Source of the DNA: Sipunculus nudus
Taxonomy: Eukaryota; Annelida; Sipuncula; Golfingiida; Sipunculidae
Assembly (NCBI GenBank): GCA_026874595.1
Contig: CM049315.1
Location: forward strand, 62,369,389-62,433,388
Direction: 5' to 3'
DNA length: 64,000 nucleotides
Made by a program: the position numbers and the translations under genes. Below the pieces are notes generated by a model, which saw only the letters and a list, made by a program, of their open reading frames with translations, was not told where the DNA came from and made no database searches. Below, piece after piece: positions 10,619 through 23,044 of this stretch (the first letter of the stretch is position 1; the number at the start of each line of letters is the position of its first letter).

Positions 10619-13063
10619 CGTTGAGCGCTCTCATTTCATTTGATTCTTTTCCCATTTATTCGTGATTATTTTTATTTTCAGATTTCATTTTTATTCCTCA
10701 GCAGTTAAATTATTTATTGACGTATGTATGATTTGCTGCGTTAAGACATCTAAATAATTGTATATTTAAGAAGGGGGTCTTTCCTTAATTGCATTCTGGA
10801 TGGTCATAACACTAGGGTATAGATCCCCAAATTGCACTCGAGTTTAAGTGAGGCACAGCCTTCCCGTTAGTCTGTCAATTATTTTACTACGAAAATTAAA
10901 TTTAGGTGTTGATATTTTGTGAGTGATTAACTTGGATGCGCATTTTCACCGATGAATCAACATGTAACATACAACTGAATGTATGGACCGGGCGGTTTAT
11001 ATCCTTATTTTTAACTTGTAAAAATATGAATATTAAAGCTAAGCCCCACTAAGGTTTAACCACACTATCTAAATACATTTTAAGAGTAAAAGTTGAGCAG
11101 AAAATCCTAATATTTATTATATGAATACTGCCTCAAAATATTCCTCTTAAATTGCATATTTCAAACTGAAACTCTTACAAAGCATCATCGGCCTCCGTAG
11201 TTGCATGGTCAACGGTTTCACCAAATAATTTATATAATAGAACTGTTACAGAGAAACAAGTTTTTCCGATGTTCCCACTTAATGTCTTCCAAGCATTGTT
11301 GTGCCTAAGGATTGACATATAATACAAAATGTCAACCATGTTCAAGATAAATCCATGTTGATTTTACCTACATACATTTATATTGTCATTTGAAACAGTT
11401 ATCCTTATATCATATATTCCACTGCCCATCTCAATATTATTTGAATACGTCCTAAGCGTATCTTATACCTGGCTGCTGTGGCATTCTGGTTTTCTTATGC
11501 ACGCGCATCTTCTGGCTGATGCAGACCTGGCAGTAATTCCTGATATTTTCATCCATGGTAGGGGTATCTTAATCTTAAGGTGTTTGGTCCCGATTATCGG
11601 ACATTAACCTACGGTGTTCCTAAAGGTGCATGTATTTGAATTCGCCAGATGGCATTTACACTTATCTTTTTTTACGGGCAGCACCAGTAGGACCCTGTGC
11701 ACGTGCAGATGTCTTCTTTCGTCGGCCGCCCTTTTTTGTCAGGGCAGCATATTTTTTTCTGTTTCACTCTTTCAATCTTTTGTGACATTTACAATAACAG
11801 CTGACCTATTTCCGCCCATATTCAAGTAAACTCCAAAGATATTCAGACAAAGGTTTCTACTGAAGATCCTCAAAGTGTGCCAGGCGTCTGGAATAGTTAC
11901 CATGCAATAGAGTGTTCCTGTATCTTTTTTTTTTACTAACCACTCAAATTGATTTCAAAATATTTGTTTCGCATTAATACTATCGAAGATTAATACTAAG
12001 CAATAAATCAGAAGAGAATCAGCAATATGTGAAATATGTAAAACGTACATCAACTTTATGTTTTAAAGGGGCCAATTAAATCACCTATCTGACCTTTATA
12101 AACTAAAGGTAATCCCTTTGAGATTTTATACAAAATAGGCCAGAAAACGTTGATATCACGCACATAGGCTACCTGATTTGTTTATATCAACGTGTGTAGG
12201 ATATATGCGGGGGGGGGGGGGGGGGGGCGCCCCCCAAAAAAATTCAACAATGGCATCGGACAGCAAGTCAGCTAGGCGACAGTTTTGCAAATGGCGTTTT
12301 GCAACAAATAACTTTCTGCCTTCGCATATATGCCACATACCATGTTAGGTAACATTTTTTCCCATTTTGTCTACACTGCTGTGTTTACAAACATGTTGTT
12401 GATGAACAAGTTCATACATCCTTCACGGAGGTATTATATAAACATTCCAAAACCAGAATTACCTTTAGATCATTAATATCTATACACAGAGAAGCAAGAA
12501 ATCACAAATTTTCTTTCAAAAAGGTAGGTGAATAGGCACCTTAAAGGTCCGTTTGAAAAACCTATGACAGTATCTTAGTGTAATGTATTTTAATATCGTC
12601 CCTATGGTATATTATTTTGCCATAACAATTATTCAAACAATTATTTCAAATGTTGACTATTTGAAAAACATATTACATAATATATGACAGCGTAGTACCC
12701 AAGATGTCTAATGTTATTCTTAAGATAAAGGTTGGTAAATAAGTTTGACCTTGACCTCGAATACTCTCCCTAACCTTTTACGGGCTCCTGGAGTAGTTGG
12801 TATTATCATTACACATTCAAAATCTTATAAATCGATCCAATATTATTCATTTTGATGCAATAGTTACAATATCAAAGATTTATCTAGGTTTTTTTATATG
12901 ATGGCGGCCATCTTGGATTTTTAGGGGATCAGATGGCTGATAAAATTTGTTACCTTACATTTTCCATCAGCCTACATCTAAATGAAATGAAAGCAAGTGC
13001 TATCTCAATTTGGGCATTCAATTCCTACGGGACTGTGATTTTGCTACATGGGCGACTACACTA

Positions 13064-13415
13064 TAATCCAAAAGTGAAGTTCTTGTAATAATCCCGAAAG
13101 CAAACTGGAGACAGGCCGAACTAAATCTGCATAGAGTTCGTAGAATCCCTGACACTACTGCAATTATCGGATAGGTCCAAAACGCACTAACACTCTTCCG
13201 TGTCCGCTGGAATATATCTCTCTCTCGGCTCTAAAACACAGCCCCTATTTATAAATTTTCATCCGATAATTCTAGAAACTTCTAATTCACGAACAATCCA
13301 AAGGAACTTAACAATTCATAATACAAATGCCCAAAGAACATTACAAGACACACGCGACCAGCCTAAAAAGTTTCAGATTAGTATGCGCGCTGTGTTTCTA
13401 CACTCCGCGAGAGTT
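13064..13415 (-). repeat. LTR-like family copy E, 5' part (split copy)
   Basis: Continuation of 8,566-8,913 beyond the 4.1-kb insertion. On the minus strand it carries TATAAATAGGGGCTGTG (complement near 13,238-13,254) followed by the AGAGCCGAGAGAGA and CCAGCGGACACG segments seen in the other copies. The 5' tip TGTTACAG is missing; homology fades at about 13,415. Confidence 0.7.
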
Positions 13416-13539
13416 TAACAGGTGCGGTTATTTATAGCAGCGCACAGGGTTTGCGCTTGACCCGAAACTAAATGCCTACAGACACGTACCAGAATAGAAG
13501 AGACATCTCTTACAATATCTATAATCCCTTCAGGTCTAT

Positions 13540-14420
13540 TTGTTTTTGTAAAGGTTGGTCAAAGGTCAAAGGTCAAAGTCTTAAACACGCCCCAATGTCT
13601 GATTTTCTTCATTACTTGGTTAACGATGGTCGTATCACATAATCTGTAGCTCAATTACTCTCATCGCCATTTCTCATAACCTAAAAAAATAATATGGCTT
13701 TGACTAGTATTTTTGTACGTCAATCCGTCTGCCTGTTTTAGTTTTCCACTTTTTAAAATCAATATAGCTGCATAAACATATTTTTCCTACTTCCTCCAAA
13801 ATATAGGTTATTAATTTGAAAAACATGTTCACCCGTCTGTCCGTCTGTCTTTCTTTTTCAACTTCAGGAAAGCGCTTGAACTCTGGTCGTAAAGTTTATG
13901 TATCTAAAAATATGGTGAAGTGCAAAAAAATATATTTATTTTGTGTATTAACAAGAGACCGATTGGCCTCGATGCTCAGCTGCATTAATTTACAGGATAT
14001 TATTGTGAGATTTTTTTTTTCAAATTTCGGTCTTTGACAATTGACCTTGTTACTTTAAAATCAATAGGTTTCTTCCTGGAAGGTGAGCCATGATTTAAGG
14101 GTTTCTTCCAAGTAGGTGATCTATGGATACATGGGAGAGTGGGATGAAAGGTTGGGTTCAAATGTATCCAGAAGGTTGTTAAACACGAGAGTCCTTTGAT
14201 CTGGACTTTGACCTCAGAATAAACAATGCTCTTCCCTTATTGGTAGGTAACCATACATAAAAGATGGAAGGTTGGGGTTGAAAAGTGTGCTTTAAATGAA
14301 TTATAAATCTTTCTAATGAAGTGGACCCTGTGACCTTGACCTTTGACCTTGTGAACTCAAAATCTACAGGTTTTCCCCTATTATCATACAGAGAGTTTCC
14401 GAAAGATGGAAGGTGTCGCA
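13540..14420. repeat. GGTCAAAGGTCA / nuclear-receptor-half-site-like repeat, diverged
   Basis: GGTCAAAGGTCAAAGGTCAAA occurs near 13,557, and from about 14,090 the sequence is an inverted relative of the 25,700-26,360 array (GACCTTGACCTTTGACCTTG near 14,333, GATGGAAGGTTGGG). It also holds a CCGTCTGTCCGTCTGTC run near 13,835. Non-coding. The AGGTCA spacing is a sequence resemblance only. Confidence 0.55.
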
Positions 14421-14773
14421 TTTACGCTTGTACATTTCCTTGAGGATTTCTTTGCCTTCTAGGACAAATGGCACTATGAATCCAGTTGGACCATACACAC
14501 TTGCAACATCGCCAGAATACCTATACGGGTGTTCTTTCACTTGCATTTGGACTGGAATACATCAGGCTCAGTGTTCCAGTGCATATCTTAATTTCTTTTA
14601 AAGGGATGGTCAGCCCTTTGCAAATATACTTCTTGGATGCCTCTAGCTCGTTCAAAGAATGGAATACTCTCAGTGACAATGCGGTTTTTGGACAAGAACT
14701 TAGGAAGGCGTAATTTGCCTATGCAAGTCCAGCTCACGAGCCTAAGCAACCAGTCTCTTTGCCACTTGAACAC
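14364..14773 (-). pseudogene. BEL/Pao retrotransposon pol, reverse-transcriptase-to-RNase H segment (decayed)
   Basis: Two minus-strand frames carry BEL/Pao landmarks. 14,588-14,773 has the KFLSKNRIV... ESIPFFERA region that follows the reverse-transcriptase core, and 14,364-14,546 has ASVYGPTGFIVPFVLEGKEI, the connection motif ahead of RNase H. They are in different frames, so at least one frameshift lies between. The downstream RNase H and integrase are absent; the sequence runs into the GGTCAAAGGTCA repeat. Assignment to BEL/Pao is from motif recognition. Confidence 0.75.
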
Positions 14774-15243
14774 TCTCTACGTTTGTTACATCCCCGTCAC
14801 CATCGACTCAGAAATGAAGCAGCCAATTTGTGTTCCTTTCTTTGTGTTTGCAAGATGTTTCAAGCCAAAGTTTACCCAGCCTGGCAAAGATGTTGCAACA
14901 AACAAGTGTACGTCCATTCTTAGTCTAGCGGCTTCTTGTTGGTGTCACGTCCCTTCCACCAGAGAAACCTGAGATAGTTCCTGTCACCAGGACTGACATG
15001 AAACTAGTGAAACATTTTTTCGATGTAACACATCACTGCAACTGGATGCCAGCTCTGCATGACCATTATTCAGCGTTTCTTCTATGGCTTGTCTCTTTCT
15101 ATTTAGGCGTTTCTTGAGGTGGGACAACTTTATGTCAATAGTTTGCGGTTGTTTGGTAAGTCAGGTCTGGTTCTGAAGGGTTAAGGCATCTCAAAATGGT
15201 CTTTAGCATTTTTATCTATGCTATTCTCGATTATCTGTAGAAA

Positions 15244-15546
15244 CTAGATGTCCATTTGGGAAGTTATCACATCTCTGCTCTTTGAGCCCCTGGAGTCATT
15301 CTCCAACACCTCGAAAACATTAAATGGGGTTACTGGCGGAGCGTCCTTCAGCCTATGCGGTGGAAAAATCCGGACACTTCCAGTAGGGTCAGCAGACGCC
15401 AGATTCCCAACTATGCTCCAGCCTAGGTTGGGCCTAACTGCATATGGCCGGCCACTCTCACCCGTGATTACTTGACGCGGAGCTGAGGCAACAGAACAGA
15501 TGTATCCTATAAGCAAGCCAATTGCGCAATCCATCAATAGAGGCAT
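15244..15546 (-). pseudogene. BEL/Pao pol, protease-to-reverse-transcriptase linker (decayed)
   Basis: The frame contains IGLLIGYICSVASAPRQVI and, soon after, RPNLGWSIVGN, the hallmark between the BEL/Pao protease and reverse transcriptase. It is flanked on the same strand by the protease remnant (15,740-15,860) and by the reverse-transcriptase-side fragments at 14,364-14,773, in the order expected for a minus-strand BEL element. Confidence 0.8.
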
Positions 15547-15739
15547 TTCAGGTGCAATGGAAGCCAGATAATTCCAAGACTAAGCTGTTTCACTTGTTGT
15601 TATGTGCGGGATGAGGCTTTGATTGTAGATTGACTTCCGACTTCGAGTGAGAGGATGGATATCCTCTCACTCGAAGACTACTTACGCACTAACCCTATTA
15701 CAAATAACTGAACAATTTTGTAATGTAGTAACTTGAGTT

Positions 15740-15860
15740 TCATAGGCTCTTCGGGCAGAGAAATGGCCCTAGGAATCCACCCTTCCAGCAATAAATGTAT
15801 TGTCGCTTTGGGTGTCCAAAGGGCATATACCAGTTTCTTACTATAAGGATTCTGACCCGA
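15740..15860 (-). pseudogene. BEL/Pao aspartyl protease remnant
   Basis: A short minus-strand frame reads LDTQSDNTFIAG, the D-T-x-S/D active-site region of Pao-type aspartyl proteases. It is too short and interrupted to appear as a long frame. Its position between the gag side (16,042-16,563) and the linker at 15,244-15,546 matches the gag-protease-RT order. Confidence 0.65.
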
Positions 15861-16019
15861 GAAACGTCATTTGTTATGAGGGAGACTGCTGCACCTTCTT
15901 CTTCGCTTGGTCTGGGTGACTAAGTTGTAAAAGTACTTTGGCAGGTAGAGCCCTGTTGTGGGGAGCTCTTGTCGGTCGGTGCTTCTGTCATGGAGTAAAG
16001 TTGGATGACGACCTTTGTA

Positions 16020-16563
16020 TTTTTGGAAGGTATGGCGGATCTTACATTGCTTTACGAAGTGACCTGTGTGCAGACAGCCACAGTTTCTTTTCTGCTGTTA
16101 AATAAATGTCTCTCTTCGCTGCCCTTACCACTGAATATGGTATAGGTCGAAAGGATGTGTCCTCCATTACACCATGGGAAGGACCTCTCCGGCTTAGCAC
16201 TAGAGAACCTTGATTGCTCTTATCAGGTGACTTTCCGACACCGGTAGTAAAGGTACATGCTAACTTCATTACATCCCTTTGAGATTGAAATTCATTAAAA
16301 GTTTCAGTTTCTTAGATGGCACAGATTGATGCAACCGGACCGCAGACAACTCTGACTTCATTCTCCACAAAGGTTACTAACGTGACGAAGTTTTTATATT
16401 CACCAGTTCTGTCGAGCCGTTCAAAAACTTGTCGACGCAAGCGGGTAATGGCCCGGTCATGAAGTTTTGCGGCCATCATCTGATTTACTTTGCAGTCAAT
16501 AAAACTTGCAAGCTCCCGACATGTGGCATAGCATCTAAGCAAGCCTTTAAAAGGTCGGCACAC
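16020..16563 (-). pseudogene. BEL/Pao gag and zinc-knuckle region (decayed)
   Basis: The frame 16,312-16,563 (ERLDRTGEYKNFVTLVTFVE) resembles the gag domain of BEL elements. Near 16,030-16,076 another frame encodes CLHTGHFVKQC, the C-x4-H-x4-C half of a CCHC zinc knuckle, with the first cysteine out of register. The frames are shifted relative to each other, so gag is broken. Confidence 0.65.
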
Positions 16564-16729
16564 ATCTACATAGCTGACCCATCCCTTTAGCTGGCCTTAA
16601 GCCAATGAACACGTTTGTTCTTGAAAGCTTTTTGGACCTTGTCCGTAGCGTTTCTCTTGAGTTTCCAAGGCTGGTCTGTAGTCCTCCTCACAGTTCCCAA
16701 AGGAGCATCAAGCTTTGGCGTCCTTAGCA

Positions 16730-16758
16730 TATATATACATACATACATACATACGTAC

Positions 16759-16790
<32 letters not shown>

Positions 16791-16792
16791 TG
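16730..16792. repeat. (ACAT)n-(CA)n microsatellite
   Basis: Compound tetranucleotide and dinucleotide tract. Frames crossing it on both strands are artefacts. Confidence 0.9.
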
Positions 16793-16799
16793 TGATTGC

Positions 16800-19180
16800 C
16801 TTTTTGTTCGCTATATTTGGAAACCGGGGCTATTGCGAAAATAAAAAAAAAAAACTTTTGTATAAGAAGTCCTATCGTCGGGTTGATTTTATAAATAAAA
16901 ATATATCGTGTATGTTCAAATATTGATATTTTAAATGATATCATATTTTCCAAATGTCTGTCATCATCGAACAATATTTTTGTTAATAAGCTTTTATGCA
17001 CAAAAGTTTTGATATATATAAATTCACAAAATAATTGTCATACTCTGTGTATAGGTCTTTTGTATTGTATGATGCAACCACAATATACTGTTGCAGATAA
17101 TGGATTTTCTTCTCTGCAGTTATTCCCTTGTTCTCTATATTAGTCTTAAACTTCTTTATATAGGAAAAAATTTTGCACTGAAAACCGTTTGGATCTGTAT
17201 GGGAAGTCAATTATTGTCGATTGCATTTTCCAGGAAAAGGACCAGAGATGATTCCCTGTGTCAGAAGGTTCCCTGTGTCAGAAAGGTTTGTCGGTAGGGA
17301 GGAATAATTTCTAGAGCTTGAGGGTTTAACACAGGATAGTGTGATGAATCAGAGATGGATTTCTTAGTAGATGTTAGGACGCTCATCTTACTTGCCACCT
17401 CCTCACTATTGGTAGTTGCGGCAATGAATGCGCTGCGTGAATATGACCTTAACCCTTAAATTTAAAAAAAAAAGAAAGAAAAAGATTTAATATTCTACAT
17501 CAACACAGAAAAAGTTATGATTATCAAATGACTTCCCTAAATCACTAGACATTTACATATTTACAATCATATTATTCTTATTTTAATGATTTATGCTTTT
17601 ATTATGAAGCAACTTTCTGTCGACATAAAATATGCCTGAATTTCCGATTACAGCTCTGTATTTGGAAGCATATAACACCATATATTTATTCCAATTTGGC
17701 TAACTTCAACGAAAATGCAAATTTCCTTTCATCATATTAAAACTACCTTGTTAAAGTGGCCTGTTTTATTTCCGAACAAATTGAAAATGCAAGCAAGGGT
17801 ACATAAATGAGCTTAAGCAAACTTGAAAACATGTAACACGAATAAGGTTACCAACATCATCGTTATATTAATAAATATTTCTTTCAATATTTTAAAAAGA
17901 TAATATATTAAATTAATTATCACGTTAACACCTTGAAAAAAAAATGCCACAATCTGAGAATTTCAGATAGATAATGGATTTTTTTACTGATCACAAAAAC
18001 TTTTATATATATTACATACAAGGTTTGATGTTTGTCCAAACGATTAGGCCCTTTTTTTCTCATTATTCTACAGTACTAAAGGCACCAGCGCCACCTAGTG
18101 GCCGTGGGTTTACCACTGTCCACCCGGTCTATTATACAAAAGCAAGTATGACCAAATATAATCAAACTTAGCCATTCATTCATACGAGATGAACGGTTCA
18201 GTCTAAACATTATGTTTTAACATTGTATCGGTTGTTCCTTAAAATGACCTAAACTGTTGTTCTGCATGGGATCACCTGTTATGTACATACTCTGAAACAT
18301 AAAGACATTCCCTACAATGTGGCATAAGAAAACTTTATGATTTCTCGTAACTGGTTGAATTATTTTAAATATTAAAAAATATCGGTTTTATATATTTAAC
18401 TATAAATCGATATTTCTCAACCATTTATATGGTTCAAAACAACATATTTGGTTGTTAGCATATGCACTAAAATGCTAAAACGGGGCCAATCTTTACCAGA
18501 CGTTTAAAGGTGAAAACTTGAAAAATAATTCATGCATAGTTCAAACCCTATGTCTTATAACATCATAATTTTGAAAGTAAATATCCCTTAAAAATATGTC
18601 TTAGGGTGTGCCCATATATTAACATGATGCATATAACTATTCTTAATCTGAACAATTATATTGGAATAAATGATTTTTATAAAATCTAAAAAAATATAAA
18701 TCACGCGTGCAAATATACTTTTACTCATGTCAGTTTACTCCAGGAGTATTTATAATCATTTATGCAAATCTGTTCACATGACACAGAACACTTACATAAG
18801 TAAATTTACTTATATGTGCTTATTTACTCCCAGGAGTAAATGTGTGCATGTGAATGGGGCTATACTACCCCTTAGTACTTACACTGTTGTGTAATTTCTA
18901 TTTCTGTGCAAACTCTACATACCGGATATTGACAAGTATGTCTTTCTGAGTTTACTGCTGATTCAATAGTTTCACTCAGATAAGCTGTCTCTTTAGATTT
19001 TCAACTTCTTCTTTTCGACAACCCATTTTTATCTATATATTTCGTTAAGTTCAGTGAACATACATCAGGTTTCCTACACTGTCCTGTATCGTAGCAGGAG
19101 TAAGCAGGTATAGCTACCTCTTAAGACCTGCTTCAACAATTAACTGCAAAACACATGAAGACACAACTGATCAACTGATG
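16800..19180. other. No gene seen; AT-rich intergenic DNA
   Basis: No frame with family signatures. A small imperfect palindrome near 18,735-18,845 pairs TTTACTCCAGGAGTA-like with TTTACTCCCAGGAGTAAA, the only structure noticed. No polyadenylation-plus-coding combination was found. Confidence 0.45.
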
Positions 19181-19187
19181 TGACCGT

Positions 19188-21465
19188 TGTTACGGCCCCG
19201 ATTGTAATAACGTCCCCTATTGTAATAAATATTATATAAGGGGTTACAAATGAGCTGTTTCTCATAACCCCTATTGTAATACGTGCACTATTGTTATGAT
19301 TATTACATTAAGGGTTGTATTTGCAACCCCTATTGTTATAACATTTTTATTACATTAAGGGTTGCGGTTGCAATGGTTTTTGCAAACCAGCTTTGATAAA
19401 AACAAATGTGAATACTGTGGAACAACGGATATATCGATACCTTTGATCATGATACTATGAATACTTTGTTTTCAGCAAGGTAAATCAGCATTTAAGTGCG
19501 ATACTGAAATGTTACGTTTTTATAATTTGTTTTTAAATTTAACAATATAAATGGCAATTGTATATTAAATTGATGATCATTTATTTATTATATTGATTTT
19601 TCGACGAGGTTATGTAAAAAATTGCATATATGTAGTACAAATAATAGTGACTGCTCCTTCATTACAACAGGCAACGTTATTATAATTATTTATTAATGAA
19701 CGTACTATTTGGGTCTAAATTGTCTGAAAATGACAATTATTTTGACATTTATATGATATACACGTTATAAAAAAGTATATCTTTACACTTAATAATCAAC
19801 ATAACATTATCACATAACTATAAGTTCCTCGTTTATTGTTTTTTTTTTATTACAATAGGCAACGTTATTACAAAAGTAGCTGGGCCCAAGTAACCCCTAT
19901 TGTAATAAAGCTCGTTATTGTATTAATCATTCGATGACAGATGTAATTTACTATATAAAAAGGATATTTTAATATTTTCTGAAATGACACTGTTGTTAGG
20001 TGTGATACCGCTAATATGTCTGTATATTATAATTGTTCATATAGTATCATCCATGTACTAAAAAATCTCTATAATATCATTATTAAAATAGGCAACGTTA
20101 TTACAATAGTGGTTTGGCCAAAGTAACCCCTATTGTAAAAAGTTCATTAATGTAACAACCACTCAATTACTGATGTTATTTACTGTATAGAAAGGTGTTT
20201 TAATATTTATTAAAATGCCACAGTTGTAAGGTTATCAACTGCCAAAATGACAGTAAATGATAACTGTTCTTAATGTATCTCCATGTACTACGAACCCCCC
20301 CCCCCCCCCCCCCGTCATGTATAAAATTTATCTAAAAAAGTTTTCGGTTGAAAGCAGGGGGGGGGGGTCGATCCGCGCCTGTATTGTGTATAATATAAAT
20401 AGTGTCCGTATCTGAAAAAGTTTATTTTTCCATTTTTTCAAGTAAATCTCGAGTAATTTGACACCACTGGAGAAATTTGTTGAAAGGTCTGTCGCAGCGC
20501 CATCTATCAGAAACATGGGTATTCACAGCGTGAACTCGGTCCATGGGAACCCACACGCCAAACTCCTGCCGAACTCAAGCGCACCTTTCAAACTGCAAGA
20601 CAGACAAATATGTCAATCTATATAACCTAACAATCTGTCTGGAGATCACTCAGAACAGGGGTGTAACAATGAAATGTATGAACACCTGTTTGTTACTACC
20701 CTATAAATGACACACAACAATAGTAAAATACCGTGGTTATTACATTATTGAAAGTTATTACAATTTGGGTTGCCCGGTCCAACCTGTAATGTTATAACGT
20801 TGCCAAAGTAATAATGGATCATGATAATATTGTCCACAAACTAAAATACAGTTCTTGAAATAAAATAAAAATAAAGAATAATTTCAAGAATAAAGCAATC
20901 ATCGTCTTTAAATTATCCGTTCAAATGGTATTCGTGTTCCATGAAATGCTCATACGTGGCTGATTTTAATTTAGATATATAACATTAATTATAATATAAT
21001 TTATATATAAAATATTATATTAATAATAATTAAATTTACGGGCAAAGGCAGCGATTCATCAGCCCTCAACAGTGATTAACAGTTCATCACTGTAACAGGA
21101 ATCGTTGTTAAAGTCACAAATGTAATTTTGCCAAGGGGTAATAATATTCATGAATCGATGGAACTTTATTAATATTTATAACATTATAAATTACAATTTA
21201 CATGTTTATAGGCATCTATGTGTATGTGGTATTAAAGTTTCATATCTTGTTTTACCAAAGCTGGTGTGCAAAAACCATTGCAACAGCAACCCTTAATGTA
21301 ATAAAAAAATGTTATAACAATAGAGGTTGCTAATACAACCCCTTATTTAATAATTATTACAAAAGTGCACGTTAATACAATAGGGGTTAGGAGAATCAGC
21401 TCATTTGTAATCCCTAATGTAATAATTATTACAATAGGGGACGTTATTACAATAAGGGCCGTAAC
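19188..21465. mobile_element. 2.3-kb TIR element with TTGTAATAACG subrepeats
   Basis: Left end TGTTACGGCCCCGATTG and right end (complement) GTTACGGCCCTTATTG begin inverted repeats of about 215 bp, both ending near a TTTGCAxACCAGCTTTG segment (left to ~19,395; right from ~21,255). The arms consist of repeated TTGTAATAACG / CCCCTATTGTAATAA words. TGACC is found on both sides, flush on the right but 2 bp from the tip on the left, a possible imperfect target duplication. The interior repeats AACGTTATTACAA words and has no transposase. Confidence 0.75.
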
Positions 21466-22174
21466 TGACCTTGACCCATGAGAAAACATATAATCACTGA
21501 TAGATAACTATAAAGGCCTTCCACCTATATAAGATATTCCTCGACTCTGATCGGTCATGAAGCGAAGACGATGTAGATTATAAACCGCTTTATTCTGTTC
21601 TCTGAATTCCACAGCCTTTCACGAGGTTACTATCGTTTCTTTCACTCTTTAATTCATCAAATTGGCCAGGTTGACCGAACTGACTGTCGAAACTAGAGAA
21701 GGAACAAATGAAATAGTTGACAGATCTAGGAATAACTAACAAATACATTTGTATACTCATTATATAAAATAATTGACAGTTATTAGAAATAATTTGTACT
21801 TATGCTAGGGAATCAATAACCTTGACTATCAAAGTGACAGTTTTACTTCTAAACACATTAACAGATGCACAACTGCAAATCAGCAATTGTGTTGCTCTGT
21901 ACATTTAGCCGCTAATACATAAATATATTCAGACAATAAAATATAACACTATTAGCAGCAGTATGCTTTAGTACATAGATCTTGAAGTATTTATCTATAT
22001 CATGAAGTATTATCTATCTAAAGCTAAGAAATTATTTACAATATTGACCGGTACTGATTAAATAAACCTCATAAACTCCATGCAGATAACCACACTGAGA
22101 GACATGTTACACAGATTACAATTCATATTCTACTACATCAGAACTTTAAATTCTAATATTCTGTAAAAAAAAAG
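21466..22174. other. No gene seen
   Basis: AT-rich sequence between the TIR element and LTR-like copy C. A short TGACCTTGACCCATG motif adjoins the element end. Nothing else recognisable. Confidence 0.4.
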
Positions 22175-23044
22175 TGTTACAGGTGTCTCTTTTATTGCGT
22201 GCAGCAGTCTTGCATGTGTCTGTGTAGCGCTAGCATTGTCCGTTGCCATGGGAGACACGCGAGCCGGGCCAGTCCACGTGCGGGGTCTGACGTGTAGAAA
22301 CACAGCGCTCATGCTGATCTGAAACTTTCTGGGCAGGTCGCGCTCTATAAGCGCGTGTCTTGTAATGTTCTTTGGACGTGTGTATTATGTATTGTTGGGT
22401 TCTTTCGATTGTTCGTGAAATAGAAGTTTCTAGAATTTTCGGTTGAAAAGTTATAAATAGGGGCTGTGTTTTAGAGCCGAGGGGACGAGAGAAAAATATT
22501 CCAGCGGACACATCAAGAGTTATGAGTCAGTTTGTGGACCTTTCCGATAACTGCAGCAGTTATAGATCTTCTTCTAAATTTGTAACGGATTTTATAAAGT
22601 CTTTATTTTGTTTAGGGATCACTACCAGAACTTCACTTTTGGATTACAACAAAATGATTTTGTGATTATATTGGACTATTATTCTCTGAGAACATTTATG
22701 TGAACTGTTCATCTGGATTATACGTTTTAAAGGACTTGTTGTCGCTGTGACAGTGGTGGTAACCAGGTACTGTACACTTTATTTATTATACTGTGTAATT
22801 GTATTGATTTGCTGTTTTACTGTTGTTATACTGTGTAATTGTATTGATTTAGTTTATTGTTATGTAAGGATTGTTTTAAGAATAAATTATAATTATTTGT
22901 TAACAAAAAACCACTGACTTCTTTATTCATTCCCCTTAACATTTCACGCTGCCTAGTGTTACAGAATCTGATATTTTGTTATCTCCATTACAAAATTTAT
23001 GCTCGTCACGACTACGAGCTCTGTTGTTATAAGGTTCCGTGACA
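22175..23044 (+). repeat. LTR-like repeat family, copy C (fullest copy)
   Basis: Runs from TGTTACAGGTGTCTC to GGTTCCGTGACA, about 870 bp. Internal landmarks are TATAAATAGGGGCTGTG near 22,453, CCAGCGGACAC near 22,501, GTGGTGGTAACCAGGTACTG near 22,752, AATAAA near 22,883, GTTAACAAAAAACCACTGAC, and TTTCACGCTGCC near 22,946. TG...CA tips, a TATA box and a downstream AATAAA support a solo LTR. No flanking 4-6 bp duplication is evident, and no primer-binding site or pol follows. Confidence 0.7.

Larger units (their letters stand above)
8916..13061. mobile_element. 4.1-kb TIR DNA element inserted in an LTR-like copy, TA target duplication
   Basis: Both ends read inward as GTGTAG(A/T)CG and stay alignable for at least 150 bp: GGAATTxGATGCCCAAATTG, then AAAATGTxAGGTAACAAATTTT, then AAGATGGCCGCC, at 8,916-9,065 and in inverse at 12,895-13,061. 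The dinucleotide TA flanks each side (8914-8915, 13,062-13,063), and removing the insert rejoins the two halves of an LTR-like copy. TA duplication points to a Tc1/mariner/IS630-like or similar cut-and-paste family. No transposase frame is present, so the element is non-autonomous. Confidence 0.7.

Noticed and set aside
10419-10655. Poly-glycine minus-strand frame
   Set aside because: It translates a C-rich tract.
13200-13418. Similar frame of 72-93 residues in several LTR-like copies (also 22,230-22,511)
   Set aside because: It reads across the TATA-box and leader part of the repeat in antisense; the shared frame reflects repeat identity and has no coding signs.
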